Below, piece by piece: positions 44,386-52,658 of a stretch of DNA of 64,000 bases (within the stretch, counting starts at the first letter, position 1; the number at the start of each line of letters is the position of its first letter). The notes beneath the pieces were generated by a model. It worked only from the letters and a program-made list of their open reading frames with translations, ran no database searches and had not been told where the DNA came from. The translations under genes and the position numbers were made by a program. The stretch is from JAODBJ01 sp963782465 (GTDB taxonomy: Bacteria; Actinomycetota; Acidimicrobiia; IMCC26256; PALSA-610). The stretch covers positions 62,001 to 126,000 of the forward strand of contig CAWAJR010000002.1 of assembly GCA_963782465.1 (NCBI GenBank), in the 5' to 3' direction.

Positions 44386-45852
44386 TCAGTAACGGTAGTG
44401 GTCGGGCTTGTAGGGGCCCTCCACCGGCACGCCGATGTACGCAGCTTGCTCGTCGGTGAGCGTGGTGAGTTTCGCGCCGAGCTTGGCGAGGTGCAGGCGG
44501 GCGACCTTCTCGTCGAGGTGCTTCGGCAACACGTACACCTTGCGCTCGTAGAACTCGTTGTGCGAGAAGAGCTCGACCTGCGCGATCACCTGGTTGGCGA
44601 AGCTGTTCGACATCACGAAACTCGGGTGCCCGGTCGCGCACCCGAGGTTCAGCAACCGGCCTTCGGCGAGCACGATGATCGAGTGGCCGTCGGGGAACGC
44701 CCACTCGTCGACTTGCGGTTTGATGTTGTTGCGCTTCACACCGGGGAACTTGGCGAGACCGGCCATGTCGATCTCGGTGTCGAAGTGACCGATGTTGCCG
44801 ACGATCGCGTTGTGCTTCATCTTCGCCATCGACTCGACGCTGATGACGTTCGCGTTCCCGGTGGCCGACACGAAGATGTCGACGTCGCCGACCACGTCGT
44901 CGAGGGTGACGACCTGGTAACCCTCCATCGCGGCCTGCAACGCGCAGATCGGGTCGACCTCGCTCACGAGCACGCGGGCACCCTGACCGCGCAACGACTG
45001 CGCACAACCCTTGCCGACGTCGCCGTAGCCGCAGACCATCGCGACCTTGCCGGCGATCATCACGTCGGTGGCACGGTTGATCCCGTCGATCAGCGAGTGC
45101 CGGCACCCGTACAGATTGTCGAACTTCGACTTGGTGACGGAGTCGTTGACGTTGATCGCGGGGAACAGCAGTGTGCCCGCCGCGTGCATCTGGTAGAGGC
45201 GGTGGACGCCGGTCGTGGTCTCTTCCGTGACGCCTTTGATGTCGGCCGCCATGCGGTGGAAACGGCGCCCGTCGTTGACGAGCGAACGCTGCAGCACACC
45301 GAGCACCACCGCGAACTCTTCCGAGTCGGCGGTCGACGGGTCGGGTACCGCGCCGGCCGCTTCGTACTCGACGCCTTTGTGGACGAGCAGCGTCGCGTCG
45401 CCACCGTCGTCGAGGATCATGTTCGGCCCGCTCTCACCGGCCCAGTTCAACGCCTGCTCGGTGCACCACCAGTACTCCTCGAGCGTCTCGCCTTTCCACG
45501 CGTACACGGGCACGCCGGCGGGCGCGTCGGGCGTACCGGTGGGACCGACGGCGATCGCCGCCGCGGCATGGTCCTGGGTCGAAAAGATGTTGCACGACGC
45601 CCAACGCACTTGTGCGCCGAGCTCGACGAGCGTCTCGATGAGCACCGCGGTCTGGATCGTCATGTGCAACGAACCGGTGATGCGCGCGCCGGCGAGCGGC
45701 TTTTGCGGGCCGTACTCCTCGCGGCATGCCATCAGCCCGGGCATCTCGTGCTCCGCGAGCTCGATCTCCTTGCGGCCGAAGGCGGCCAGGGAGAGATCGG
45801 CGACTTTGAAGTCGGTGAAGGTTCGGGACGTCGTAGGTTCCGTCGTGGTCAT
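44386..45852 (-). CDS. ahcY: Adenosylhomocysteinase
   Basis: A 488-residue SAH hydrolase that splits S-adenosylhomocysteine into adenosine and homocysteine with NAD. Signatures are GSLHMTIQTAVLIETL, SCNIFSTQDHAAAAI, the NAD loop VCGYGDVGKGCAQSL and TGNANVISVESMAKMKHNAIV, and the C-terminal KPDHYRY. The insert of about 40 residues typical of actinobacterial and plant enzymes is present (YWWCTEQALNW region). The 190-base upstream spacer has a GGAG-type site (GAGGAGCAGGCA) and a possible -10 TATTCT, but no riboswitch I can recognise. It defines the methyl cycle together with mtnA. Confidence 0.97.
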   Translation of the reverse strand: MTTTEPTTSRTFTDFKVADLSLAAFGRKEIELAEHEMPGLMACREEYGPQKPLAGARITGSLHMTIQTAVLIETLVELGAQVRWASCNIFSTQDHAAAAIAVGPTGTPDAPAGVPVYAWKGETLEEYWWCTEQALNWAGESGPNMILDDGGDATLLVHKGVEYEAAGAVPDPSTADSEEFAVVLGVLQRSLVNDGRRFHRMAADIKGVTEETTTGVHRLYQMHAAGTLLFPAINVNDSVTKSKFDNLYGCRHSLIDGINRATDVMIAGKVAMVCGYGDVGKGCAQSLRGQGARVLVSEVDPICALQAAMEGYQVVTLDDVVGDVDIFVSATGNANVISVESMAKMKHNAIVGNIGHFDTEIDMAGLAKFPGVKRNNIKPQVDEWAFPDGHSIIVLAEGRLLNLGCATGHPSFVMSNSFANQVIAQVELFSHNEFYERKVYVLPKHLDEKVARLHLAKLGAKLTTLTDEQAAYIGVPVEGPYKPDHYRY

Positions 45853-46043
45853 TGCCTGCTCCTCGGTCGTGGGCGCGCCCCTGGTCGGAGGACCGCTCGA
45901 CAGAGCTGCCCGATGAGATGGCGCGCGACGTATCTCGATGGAGTCGGCCCGGATCACCGGATGACAGCCTGCAGGCCCGACCAACTGAAGAGAATACCGC
46001 CCCCGGCAACCCGCTCGGGCACTTGCTGTCGCGAACGGCGCAA

Positions 46044-47087
46044 TCAGTGCTGCGCGAGCCGGTCCTTCAGCTGGAAGATGGCGTCGATCGGGCCGGGGTC
46101 GACGTCGTTTTCGAGCGCGAGATAGCAGCTGACGAAGTCGCCGAGGTACACGAGGTCGAGCAACTGCGCGAGGCATCCTTCGCCCTCGGCTTCGACGGTC
46201 ACGACCTGGTGCACGGCCTCTTCGATGACGTCGCGAGTCGCGGCGAACCGTGGTGAGAGCCGGTCGTGCTCGAAGCCGTGGCGGAGTTCGACGATCGTGA
46301 TCAGCTGGCGCGTCACGTCGCCGTGCTGGCCCCACCCGCAGATCTCGTTGTGCCCGAGTTCGGGGTGGACGTGCGAGTACGCCGGCGCCTTCGCGTTCTC
46401 GTTGACGTCGCACTTCCACCGGTACGCGGCGACGGCGCCGAGGGGGCCGCCGCCGTAGACGACCGGGACGGTTCGCCCGATTCGGCGCGCGATCTCCCGG
46501 GCCGGGTTGGCGGAACCTTCGATCGCCGGCTCGCACTTCGCGCGCCGGCGTGCGAGTTGTTCCTGGGCGAGTACCAGTTGCGCGTGCGCGCCGGGGGCCA
46601 GGCCGGATCGGTACGCCGCGACGAAGAGCGGCGCGATCAACGATCCGAGCGCGGCACGCGGCAGGTAACCCGCCGGGCAGGCGACGTGCAGGCCGCCGGA
46701 TTCGCGGGCGATCTGCTCCAGTTCGCCGCCGACCGAGATGCACACGAGCCGCGCCCCGCAGGATGCCGCGGCCCTGGCCATCGAGACGGTCTCTTCCGTC
46801 CCGCCCGAGTACGACACCGCGAACACGAGCGTTCGCGGACCGACGAAGGCGGGAAGGCCGTACTGCTTGCAGACCGTGACCGGAACCGGGAGTTCGTCGG
46901 CCAATGTGGCCGCGAACACGTCTCCCGAGATCCCCGACCCACCCATCCCGCAGACGACGATCTGGTCGATCTCGGCCGCGGGCGCGAAGTGCCGGCTGTC
47001 GATGCACCCGGCGGCCTCGTGGGCGGCGGCGAGTTGCTCGGGCAACCCGCAGACCGCGTCGAGGAAGTGCAGCGAATCGGTCGGCAT
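46044..47087 (-). CDS. SIS-domain phosphoglucose/phosphomannose isomerase-like protein
   Basis: A 347-residue protein with an N-terminal SIS domain (IVVCGMGGSGISGDVF and AVSYSGGTEETVSMA) and a C-terminal bifunctional PGI/PMI-type domain (VYGGGPLGAVAAYRWKCDVNENAKAPAYS, then HNEICGW). The family converts glucose-6-P, fructose-6-P and mannose-6-P. Its place in a run with Trm112 and manB suggests mannose-phosphate supply for glycans. ATG 47087 has a short direct repeat upstream (ATCGGC.TCAG three times) that has no clear meaning. Confidence 0.88.
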   Translation of the reverse strand: MPTDSLHFLDAVCGLPEQLAAAHEAAGCIDSRHFAPAAEIDQIVVCGMGGSGISGDVFAATLADELPVPVTVCKQYGLPAFVGPRTLVFAVSYSGGTEETVSMARAAASCGARLVCISVGGELEQIARESGGLHVACPAGYLPRAALGSLIAPLFVAAYRSGLAPGAHAQLVLAQEQLARRRAKCEPAIEGSANPAREIARRIGRTVPVVYGGGPLGAVAAYRWKCDVNENAKAPAYSHVHPELGHNEICGWGQHGDVTRQLITIVELRHGFEHDRLSPRFAATRDVIEEAVHQVVTVEAEGEGCLAQLLDLVYLGDFVSCYLALENDVDPGPIDAIFQLKDRLAQH

Positions 47088-47137
47088 CAGATCGGCCTCA
47101 GATCGGCATCAGGTGGGCGAGCCTGCGAACGTGACCA

Positions 47138-47368
47138 CTAGAACGTCGGTTTCACGCCGTCGCGGGCGGCTTTTTCGGTGAGGCGCTGGTGCTCGGCGTC
47201 ATCGACCGTTTCGGCTTCGTCGATCAGCATGATCGGGATGTCGTCCTGCACCCGGTAACGCCGCTTCAGCCGCGGGTTGTAGAGCGCGGATTCGTCGGCG
47301 AAGTAGAGGAGCGGGCCTTTGTCCTCGGGGCAGGCAAGGATCTCGAGGAGCTTGGTATCGAGCGCCAT
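47138..47368 (-). CDS. Trm112-family zinc-ribbon-like protein
   Basis: A 76-residue small protein with KLLEILACPEDKGPLLYF at the N-terminus and RYRVQDDIPIMLIDEAE in the middle, the Trm112/YcaR signature. Only one Cys (ACPEDKG) is visible, so the zinc site is degenerate as in many bacterial members. Such proteins stabilise methyltransferases and other enzymes. ATG 47368 follows GGAGG with 7-base spacing. It lies between manB and the isomerase, an arrangement I recall from other actinobacteria. Confidence 0.85.
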   Translation of the reverse strand: MALDTKLLEILACPEDKGPLLYFADESALYNPRLKRRYRVQDDIPIMLIDEAETVDDAEHQRLTEKAARDGVKPTF

Positions 47369-47442
47369 TCGTAACCTCCGGTCGCGGTGCGGGTTCGTAG
47401 CGTAAGCAACCGGCGCCGGAGATGCCGCCCCGGTCGGTGCAA

Positions 47443-48780
47443 CTAGGTGTTGCGGACGAGGGCGAGCACTTCCTGGGTCCGGGCGTCGCACGCCGGCCGG
47501 TCGGCGGCCTCGAGGTTCAGGCGCAACAACGGTTCGGTGTTGCTCGGCCGCAAGTTGAACCACCAGGAGCCGCAATCGACGGTGAGCCCGTCGAGCCGGT
47601 CCTGCTCGTGGCCCTCGTACGCCTTCGCGACGGCTTCGATCACACCGTTCGGGTCGTCGACCTTGGTGTTGATCTCACCGCTCTGGGCGTAGCGCTCGAA
47701 CGGCTTGCGCAGTTCGGACAGCGGTACGCCGGCCTTGCTCAACTGTTCGAGCACCATCACCGCCGCGATCGAACCGGAATCGGCCCGCCAGTTCTCGCGG
47801 AAGTAGTAGTGCGCGGAGTGTTCGCCGCCGAAGATGGCATTGGTCTCGGCCATCACCTGCTTGATGAACGAATGCCCGACCCGGCTCCGCACGGGGATCC
47901 CGCCGTTCTCGCGGATCACTTCGGGCACCGCCTTCGAGCAGATCAGGTTGTGCACGACGGTTTCGCCGGGATGGCCCTGCAGGATGCCGCGGGCGCAGAT
48001 CGCGGTGGTAGTCGATCCGCTGACGGGCTGGCCGAGATCGTCGACGAGGAAGACCCGGTCGGCGTCGCCGTCGAACGCGAGGCCGATGTCGGCGCCGGAG
48101 TCGAGGACGGCGCGCTGGAGGTCCTTGAGGTTCTCGAGCTGGATCGGGTCGGCGGGGTGGTTGGGGAAGGTGCCGTCGAGTTCGGCGTAGAGCATCGTGA
48201 GCTCGACGGGAAGCGTCTCCATCACCTTGGGGACGACGAGACCCCCCATCCCGTTCGCCGTGTCGGCAACGACCTTTGTCGGGGCGAGCGCGTCGACGTT
48301 GATGAAGGAGCGGACGTGCGCCGCGAACGCGTCGAGGAGATCCGCGTGTTCGACCTTGCCCATGTGGTCGTCGCGTTCGACCACACCCGAGTCGACGGTG
48401 GTCTTGATCTGGGCCAGACCGGTCTGCTCACCGATCGGCGCGGCGCCGGCGCGGCACATCTTGATGCCGTTGTACTGGGCCGGATTGTGGCTCGCGGTGA
48501 ACATCACGGCGGGCGAGTTCAGGTAGCCGGACGCGAAATAGACGAGGTCGGTGGAGCACAGTCCGAGCAGGGTCACGTCGGCCCCGGCGAGCGTGGCGCC
48601 TTCGGTGAACGCGGCCGCGAGCGGCTCCGACGACGGTCGCATGTCGCGGCCGACGAGCACGCGGTCGGCGCCGGTGAAGCGGACGAACGCGTTCCCGATC
48701 TTGCGGACGAGTGCCTCGTCGATTTCGTCGGGGTACACACCGCGTACGTCGTAGGCCTTGAAAATGGCGTCGAGCGACAC
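47443..48780 (-). CDS. manB: Phosphomannomutase/phosphoglucomutase
   Basis: A 445-residue alpha-D-phosphohexomutase converting mannose-6-P and mannose-1-P (and probably glucose phosphates), supplying GDP-mannose. The active-site serine is in MFTASHNPAQYNG, the magnesium loop is AFDGDADRVFLVDD, the sugar-binding loop is GGEHSAHYYF, and the phosphate-binding loop is NLRPSNTEPLLRL. GTG 48780 follows GAAAGG with suitable spacing. The run manB, Trm112, isomerase and ahcY is on one strand and may be a single operon. Confidence 0.93.
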   Translation of the reverse strand: MSLDAIFKAYDVRGVYPDEIDEALVRKIGNAFVRFTGADRVLVGRDMRPSSEPLAAAFTEGATLAGADVTLLGLCSTDLVYFASGYLNSPAVMFTASHNPAQYNGIKMCRAGAAPIGEQTGLAQIKTTVDSGVVERDDHMGKVEHADLLDAFAAHVRSFINVDALAPTKVVADTANGMGGLVVPKVMETLPVELTMLYAELDGTFPNHPADPIQLENLKDLQRAVLDSGADIGLAFDGDADRVFLVDDLGQPVSGSTTTAICARGILQGHPGETVVHNLICSKAVPEVIRENGGIPVRSRVGHSFIKQVMAETNAIFGGEHSAHYYFRENWRADSGSIAAVMVLEQLSKAGVPLSELRKPFERYAQSGEINTKVDDPNGVIEAVAKAYEGHEQDRLDGLTVDCGSWWFNLRPSNTEPLLRLNLEAADRPACDARTQEVLALVRNT

Positions 48781-48806
48781 CGCGAACCTTTCCGAGAGAC
48801 CCGCCG

Positions 48807-51380
48807 TCAGGGAACGGATGATGGTAGCGCCGGGGCCCCGTCGTGGCCTTCCCGTGCGGTTTCGCTCCAGGTCCCGGGCGCCGGGGCCGCGGGCGTGGCG
48901 TCGCCGTCGAGGGGGTCGATCGCCCGGCGGCGGGGCGAGATACGCCATCGCACGAGGAGCACCAGGCCCGCCAGGCCGAGAAGGGTGAGGAAGCGCCCGA
49001 GCCAGTCGACGCTCGTCAGCCCGTAGGTGAGCGTCACGTCTGTACTGGTCGGTACGACGACCATGAGATTCGGGGCGAGGCGGTAGATCGCACCGGCGCC
49101 CTTCACCTTCCAGTTCGGGAAGTACGACTCCTTCACCACCACCGGCACACCGACCCGCGAAACGTGGAACTTGATCGTGTCGACATTGGTCCGGATGTCG
49201 GTGACCTTCACCTTGGGCAACGCGACGGGGTTCGTGCCGGCGCTCGCGAGTTGCTTGATGTCGACGCGCGCCCAGTCCTTCGGGCCGCTCTGCGCGAACG
49301 GGATGTTCAACAAGCTGGTGTTCATCCACCACGGCGCGGCCGCGCACTCCCAGGGCGCGAGCTTCGGGTCGTGGGTCGGCGGCGCGGGCTTCGCGGAACC
49401 GAAACAGGAAGACGTCGTGCCGGCATGCACCTTCGCGACGACCGGTTGGCGCGTGAGCCCTTCGACGAGTTGCGAGTTCGCGACCTCGTAGATCTTCCAC
49501 AGCTTCGGCGCCTGACCGTCCTTGTCGTGGACCTGGGCGACGAGGTGGAGGTCGGGATCGGCGTCGGCGCGTGATTGCGCATCGCTGGATTGCGCCATGA
49601 AGTAGCGCACACCGAGCATCTGCATGTGTTGCACACCGAGCTTGAAGTCGGCGATCGAGCCGTAGTTGAGACCGCGCACCGGGTTCGACGCGGCCCCGGC
49701 CGCGGTCAGTTCGCTGACCGTGAGGAAGTGATAGTCGGTGGTCGCCGACGATTCGAAGTAGAGGCCCTCCATCGAGTCGATACGGCCGTTGGTGAAGTAC
49801 GGAAGGAGTTCCAGCGCGAGCGTCGTGCCGTACTTGTCGATGTCGGACGACGGCTCCCACAGCGCACGTCCGGGCGGGAGTTTGTTCATCGTCTCGATGA
49901 TGTTGCTGAACTCGGGCCACGCCGCCTTCGACTGGTAGCCCTCGTAGTTCCACTTCGACCAGAACGGTAAGTAGTTCCGGGCCGCGAACGCGCCGCCGAT
50001 GCTCCACACGGCACCCCCGCACACGAGCACCGCGAGCACGAGCGCGCCGACGAATTGCCGGCGCCGTTCGGCTTCGGGGCCGCGCAACAGGGAGGCGGGT
50101 GGTTCCCATCCCGGCGGCGGCCCGTACGGGTACGGCTCCGCGACACCGGCGCTGGCCCACGCTTCGTCGTAGGTGTCGGCGAGATCACCTTCTCGTACCC
50201 AGTCGGTCGCGCGCATCGCGATCCAGCCGAAGAGGTTCGCGATCTCGGCTGCACCCGCGCCCGCGAGCAACGACACCGACAGGAAATAGAGCGGGAGATA
50301 GCGGGTGTTCCAGACGTGCTGGTCCTGCGGCCACAGCACGAACAGGATCATGAACACGACCACGAGCGATGCGACGATCAGCGTCGACATTCGCCGCCAC
50401 ACGATCGCGCCGATGATCGCACAGAGCACGAGCGCGTAGATCCATCCGGGCTGGCGCAGGTTGTTGACGTACTGCGTCACCTTCTCGTAACGCATGCTCT
50501 GCGTGTAGGGCTGACGCAACAGGAGCGGCACCGCCCACACCCCGCTGATCAACCCGCCGACGACCATGACCGCGCCGCTCACCGGCGCGGTGCGCAGCGG
50601 GCGGCGCGTGAGCCAGATGATGGCGGCGCCGGCGATCGCGAAGGTGACGAGCACGATGTGGCTCAACGCGGTGAGCGCGAGGAGCAGCGCGGGGAGCCAC
50701 GGTCGCTTGCCGGTGTCGAGGGTGCGGGCGAACGCGGCGAAGAAGAACAGGCAGAGCGAGATCGCGAGCGTGTACGAGAACTCGCCGGCGAGGTTGCTCG
50801 CGAGGTTGCCGCCGTATATCTGCCAGTTCGTGCGGGTGTTGAACAAGAAGACGGTCGCGGCGAGGGCGAACGCGGGCGGCATCGGCCAGCGCGCCCGGAT
50901 ACCGCGCGCGAACGTGTAGGCCGCGACCGGCAGGAGCAACGGCCCGAGCACCGTGACCCATTTGAAGGCGATGTTGTAGGGCACGAAGATGTCGAGGAAC
51001 GCGATCAGCAGCGCGGGGAGCGGGAAGTAGAACTGGCCGACGGGGAAACCCGCGTACCAGTCGGGTGCCCAGCCCGCGAGGCGCAGCTTGCCGAACCAGT
51101 GGTGCTCCATGAACCAGGGCCACCACACGTGGGCGCCCATGTCACCGCCGTTGGTGGTGGTGTTCCGGAAGAGCACGCCGAAGTGCGGGTGCCACAACGG
51201 CCAGATGTGCGCGTCGGCGTCGGAAACGCCGAACACGAGCAGTACGCACGCGACCACGACCGCGAAGCCGAGCCAGCGCTCCCACGCGAAGCGCGGTTCG
51301 TCGCCGGTTGCATCGTCCGATGGGCCGGCCGCCCGGTGGTCAGCCCGGTCGTCGGCGTCGTCGAGAAGTACGTCCGCCAC
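48807..51380 (-). CDS. Large membrane protein, PTPS-related / glycosyltransferase-like
   Basis: An 857-residue integral membrane protein with about 12 hydrophobic helices in the first 600 residues and an extracytoplasmic C-terminal part (HFLTVSELTAAG, then KVKVTDIRTNVDTIKFHVS and VVVKESYFPNWKVKGAG). Early WWPWFMEHHWFGKLRLAGWAPDWYAGFPVGQFYFP and late YFPNW are typical of the 6-pyruvoyl-tetrahydropterin-synthase-related membrane family, which resembles lipid-linked GT-C glycosyltransferases. A periplasmic sugar-transfer role is plausible but unproven. GTG 51380 is chosen; ATG/GTG codons further upstream run into the terminator at 51474-51508. Confidence 0.82.
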   Translation of the reverse strand: MADVLLDDADDRADHRAAGPSDDATGDEPRFAWERWLGFAVVVACVLLVFGVSDADAHIWPLWHPHFGVLFRNTTTNGGDMGAHVWWPWFMEHHWFGKLRLAGWAPDWYAGFPVGQFYFPLPALLIAFLDIFVPYNIAFKWVTVLGPLLLPVAAYTFARGIRARWPMPPAFALAATVFLFNTRTNWQIYGGNLASNLAGEFSYTLAISLCLFFFAAFARTLDTGKRPWLPALLLALTALSHIVLVTFAIAGAAIIWLTRRPLRTAPVSGAVMVVGGLISGVWAVPLLLRQPYTQSMRYEKVTQYVNNLRQPGWIYALVLCAIIGAIVWRRMSTLIVASLVVVFMILFVLWPQDQHVWNTRYLPLYFLSVSLLAGAGAAEIANLFGWIAMRATDWVREGDLADTYDEAWASAGVAEPYPYGPPPGWEPPASLLRGPEAERRRQFVGALVLAVLVCGGAVWSIGGAFAARNYLPFWSKWNYEGYQSKAAWPEFSNIIETMNKLPPGRALWEPSSDIDKYGTTLALELLPYFTNGRIDSMEGLYFESSATTDYHFLTVSELTAAGAASNPVRGLNYGSIADFKLGVQHMQMLGVRYFMAQSSDAQSRADADPDLHLVAQVHDKDGQAPKLWKIYEVANSQLVEGLTRQPVVAKVHAGTTSSCFGSAKPAPPTHDPKLAPWECAAAPWWMNTSLLNIPFAQSGPKDWARVDIKQLASAGTNPVALPKVKVTDIRTNVDTIKFHVSRVGVPVVVKESYFPNWKVKGAGAIYRLAPNLMVVVPTSTDVTLTYGLTSVDWLGRFLTLLGLAGLVLLVRWRISPRRRAIDPLDGDATPAAPAPGTWSETAREGHDGAPALPSSVP

Positions 51381-51473
51381 TGGCGAACAGCATGCCAGCC
51401 CGGTGCCATCGACCGGGATGCATGGCGCGCCGCGGTACCCGGACGCGCCGATCTCGTGCCCGGCCGGACCGAT

Positions 51474-51508
51474 CGCTCGAGAGCCGCTCAAGAAGCGGCT
51501 CTCGAGCG
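51474..51508. terminator. Terminator, 15-bp perfect stem
   Basis: CGCTCGAGAGCCGCT (51474-51488) is the exact complement of 51494-51508, with loop CAAGA. It lies just downstream of the zinc-ribbon gene and upstream of the large membrane protein, both minus strand. Confidence 0.75.
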
Positions 51509-51523
51509 CGGTGCGAACTGCGG

Positions 51524-51694
51524 TTACCGAGCTGCGCGGGCGAGGTCGAGAACGCGATCGAGGGTCAACACGCCCTCTTCGCTCTCCCAGACGTTCGCCT
51601 CACAGCGCGAACACCGATGAAACACCACGTCGCGTCCACCGATCCGCATGCGGATCGTGACGAGCGCGGCCTTTGCACATCCTGTGCATACCAT
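51524..51694 (-). CDS. Small zinc-ribbon protein
   Basis: A 56-residue protein with two CxxC pairs: MVCTGCAKAALVTI and FHRCSRCEANVWESEEG. This is a zinc ribbon, too short for an enzyme; it may bind nucleic acid or serve as an assembly factor. ATG 51694 follows GGAGG with 6-base spacing, a strong translation signal. It lies between the CPBP gene and a perfect terminator. Family not recognised beyond zinc ribbon. Confidence 0.72.
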   Translation of the reverse strand: MVCTGCAKAALVTIRMRIGGRDVVFHRCSRCEANVWESEEGVLTLDRVLDLARAAR

Positions 51695-51785
51695 CCCAGC
51701 CTCCCTGCCAGAATCGCCCGAGGTTCTATCGGCAGGCCGGCAACCGGCCTGAAGGCCGATCGCGCGCTGCGTGTACCGCGGCCTC

Positions 51786-52496
51786 CTATTTGACCGCAAC
51801 CTGCAAGATCGCGAGCAGGTTGAACCCGGCGTGCAGGAACATCGACCGCGACAGGTCGCCGGAGCGCACCGCGAAGATCGCCGACACGACGCCGACCGCG
51901 GTGAGGGCGGGGACCGCGATGAACGTCCCGAAGTGCGGGTCGAGGAGCCAGTGGACGATCCCGAAGGTGAACGCCGACACGGCAATGGCGCCGGTCACGG
52001 GCATCCGCCGCATCAGCGCCCGCAACAACACCCCCCGGAAGAGGAGTTCCTCCGCGAACGGCGCGACGATCCCGGCCCCGATCGAGAGGACCGCGAGCTT
52101 CGCGCCCGACGCCGAGTCGAGTTGCTTCACAACGGCCTGTTCCTTGTTGCCGACGAGGTGCGAGAGGGGCGCGAGGAACAGGCCGAGCACGACGCTGAGG
52201 ACCAATCCGATGCCGAGAACCCAGGCGTCGTTCAGGCGGATGCGCAGCCCGAAGTCGTCGCTCATGCGCCCGAGGCCCTTGCGGTGCGAGACCCAGGCGA
52301 TGACGAGCAGGGTGGCGCCGTACTGGCCGACGAACGCAGCCGCGAGGAAGGCGGCCGTCTCCACGTCGAGGTCGTGACGGGAGAAGGGGGTCGCGGCGAC
52401 GATGGCGCCGATCAGGCCGCCGAGGAACGCCAGCAGGGCGTCGGGGATGCCCCACCGCACGGGCGACGTCACCGGCGCGCCCCAGTCGTTGCTCAC
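51786..52496 (-). CDS. CPBP-family intramembrane metalloprotease (Abi-type)
   Basis: A 236-residue membrane protein of the CAAX-protease/bacteriocin-processing family with about six helices. The catalytic motifs are present: EELLFRGVLLRAL (EExxxR), HWLLDP and the final HAGFNLLAIL (HxxxN). It could process prenylated peptides or quorum signals, or act in an uncharacterised way. GTG 52496 is placed by TAGATT 7 bases upstream. It is divergent from ftsH. A very long antisense open frame through ftsH is an artefact of GC content. Confidence 0.88.
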   Translation of the reverse strand: MSNDWGAPVTSPVRWGIPDALLAFLGGLIGAIVAATPFSRHDLDVETAAFLAAAFVGQYGATLLVIAWVSHRKGLGRMSDDFGLRIRLNDAWVLGIGLVLSVVLGLFLAPLSHLVGNKEQAVVKQLDSASGAKLAVLSIGAGIVAPFAEELLFRGVLLRALMRRMPVTGAIAVSAFTFGIVHWLLDPHFGTFIAVPALTAVGVVSAIFAVRSGDLSRSMFLHAGFNLLAILQVAVK

Positions 52497-52503
52497 CCGG
52501 CTG

Positions 52504-52509
52504 AATCTA
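52504..52509 (-). promoter_or_regulatory. TAGATT -10 element, leaderless CPBP gene
   Basis: On the minus strand TAGATT lies 7 bases before GTG 52496, giving a leaderless arrangement. The divergent ftsH has TACCAT at 52627-52632. Confidence 0.5.
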
Positions 52510-52658
52510 GGGGGAGCCACCGAGAACCCGTGAGCGGACCCCCGAGACGCTTCTCGGCGCGGCGAACGCAGCGAGTGCGGCGAGCGCGACCCCACGACAC
52601 GAACAGAGATACAGGTCCGCGGGTCGTACCATTGTGGTGCCCGCCACCTGGAGTGTTG

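Noticed and set aside
45853..46043. Possible SAH or SAM riboswitch upstream of ahcY
   Set aside because: GACCGAGGAGC resembles part of an SAH aptamer, but it is the ribosome-binding site next to ATG and no paired helix or conserved core could be found.
45853..47007. N-terminal extension of ahcY to 47007
   Set aside because: Upstream codons are Arg-rich shadow of the isomerase gene; the true AhcY N-terminus and ribosome site are at 45852.
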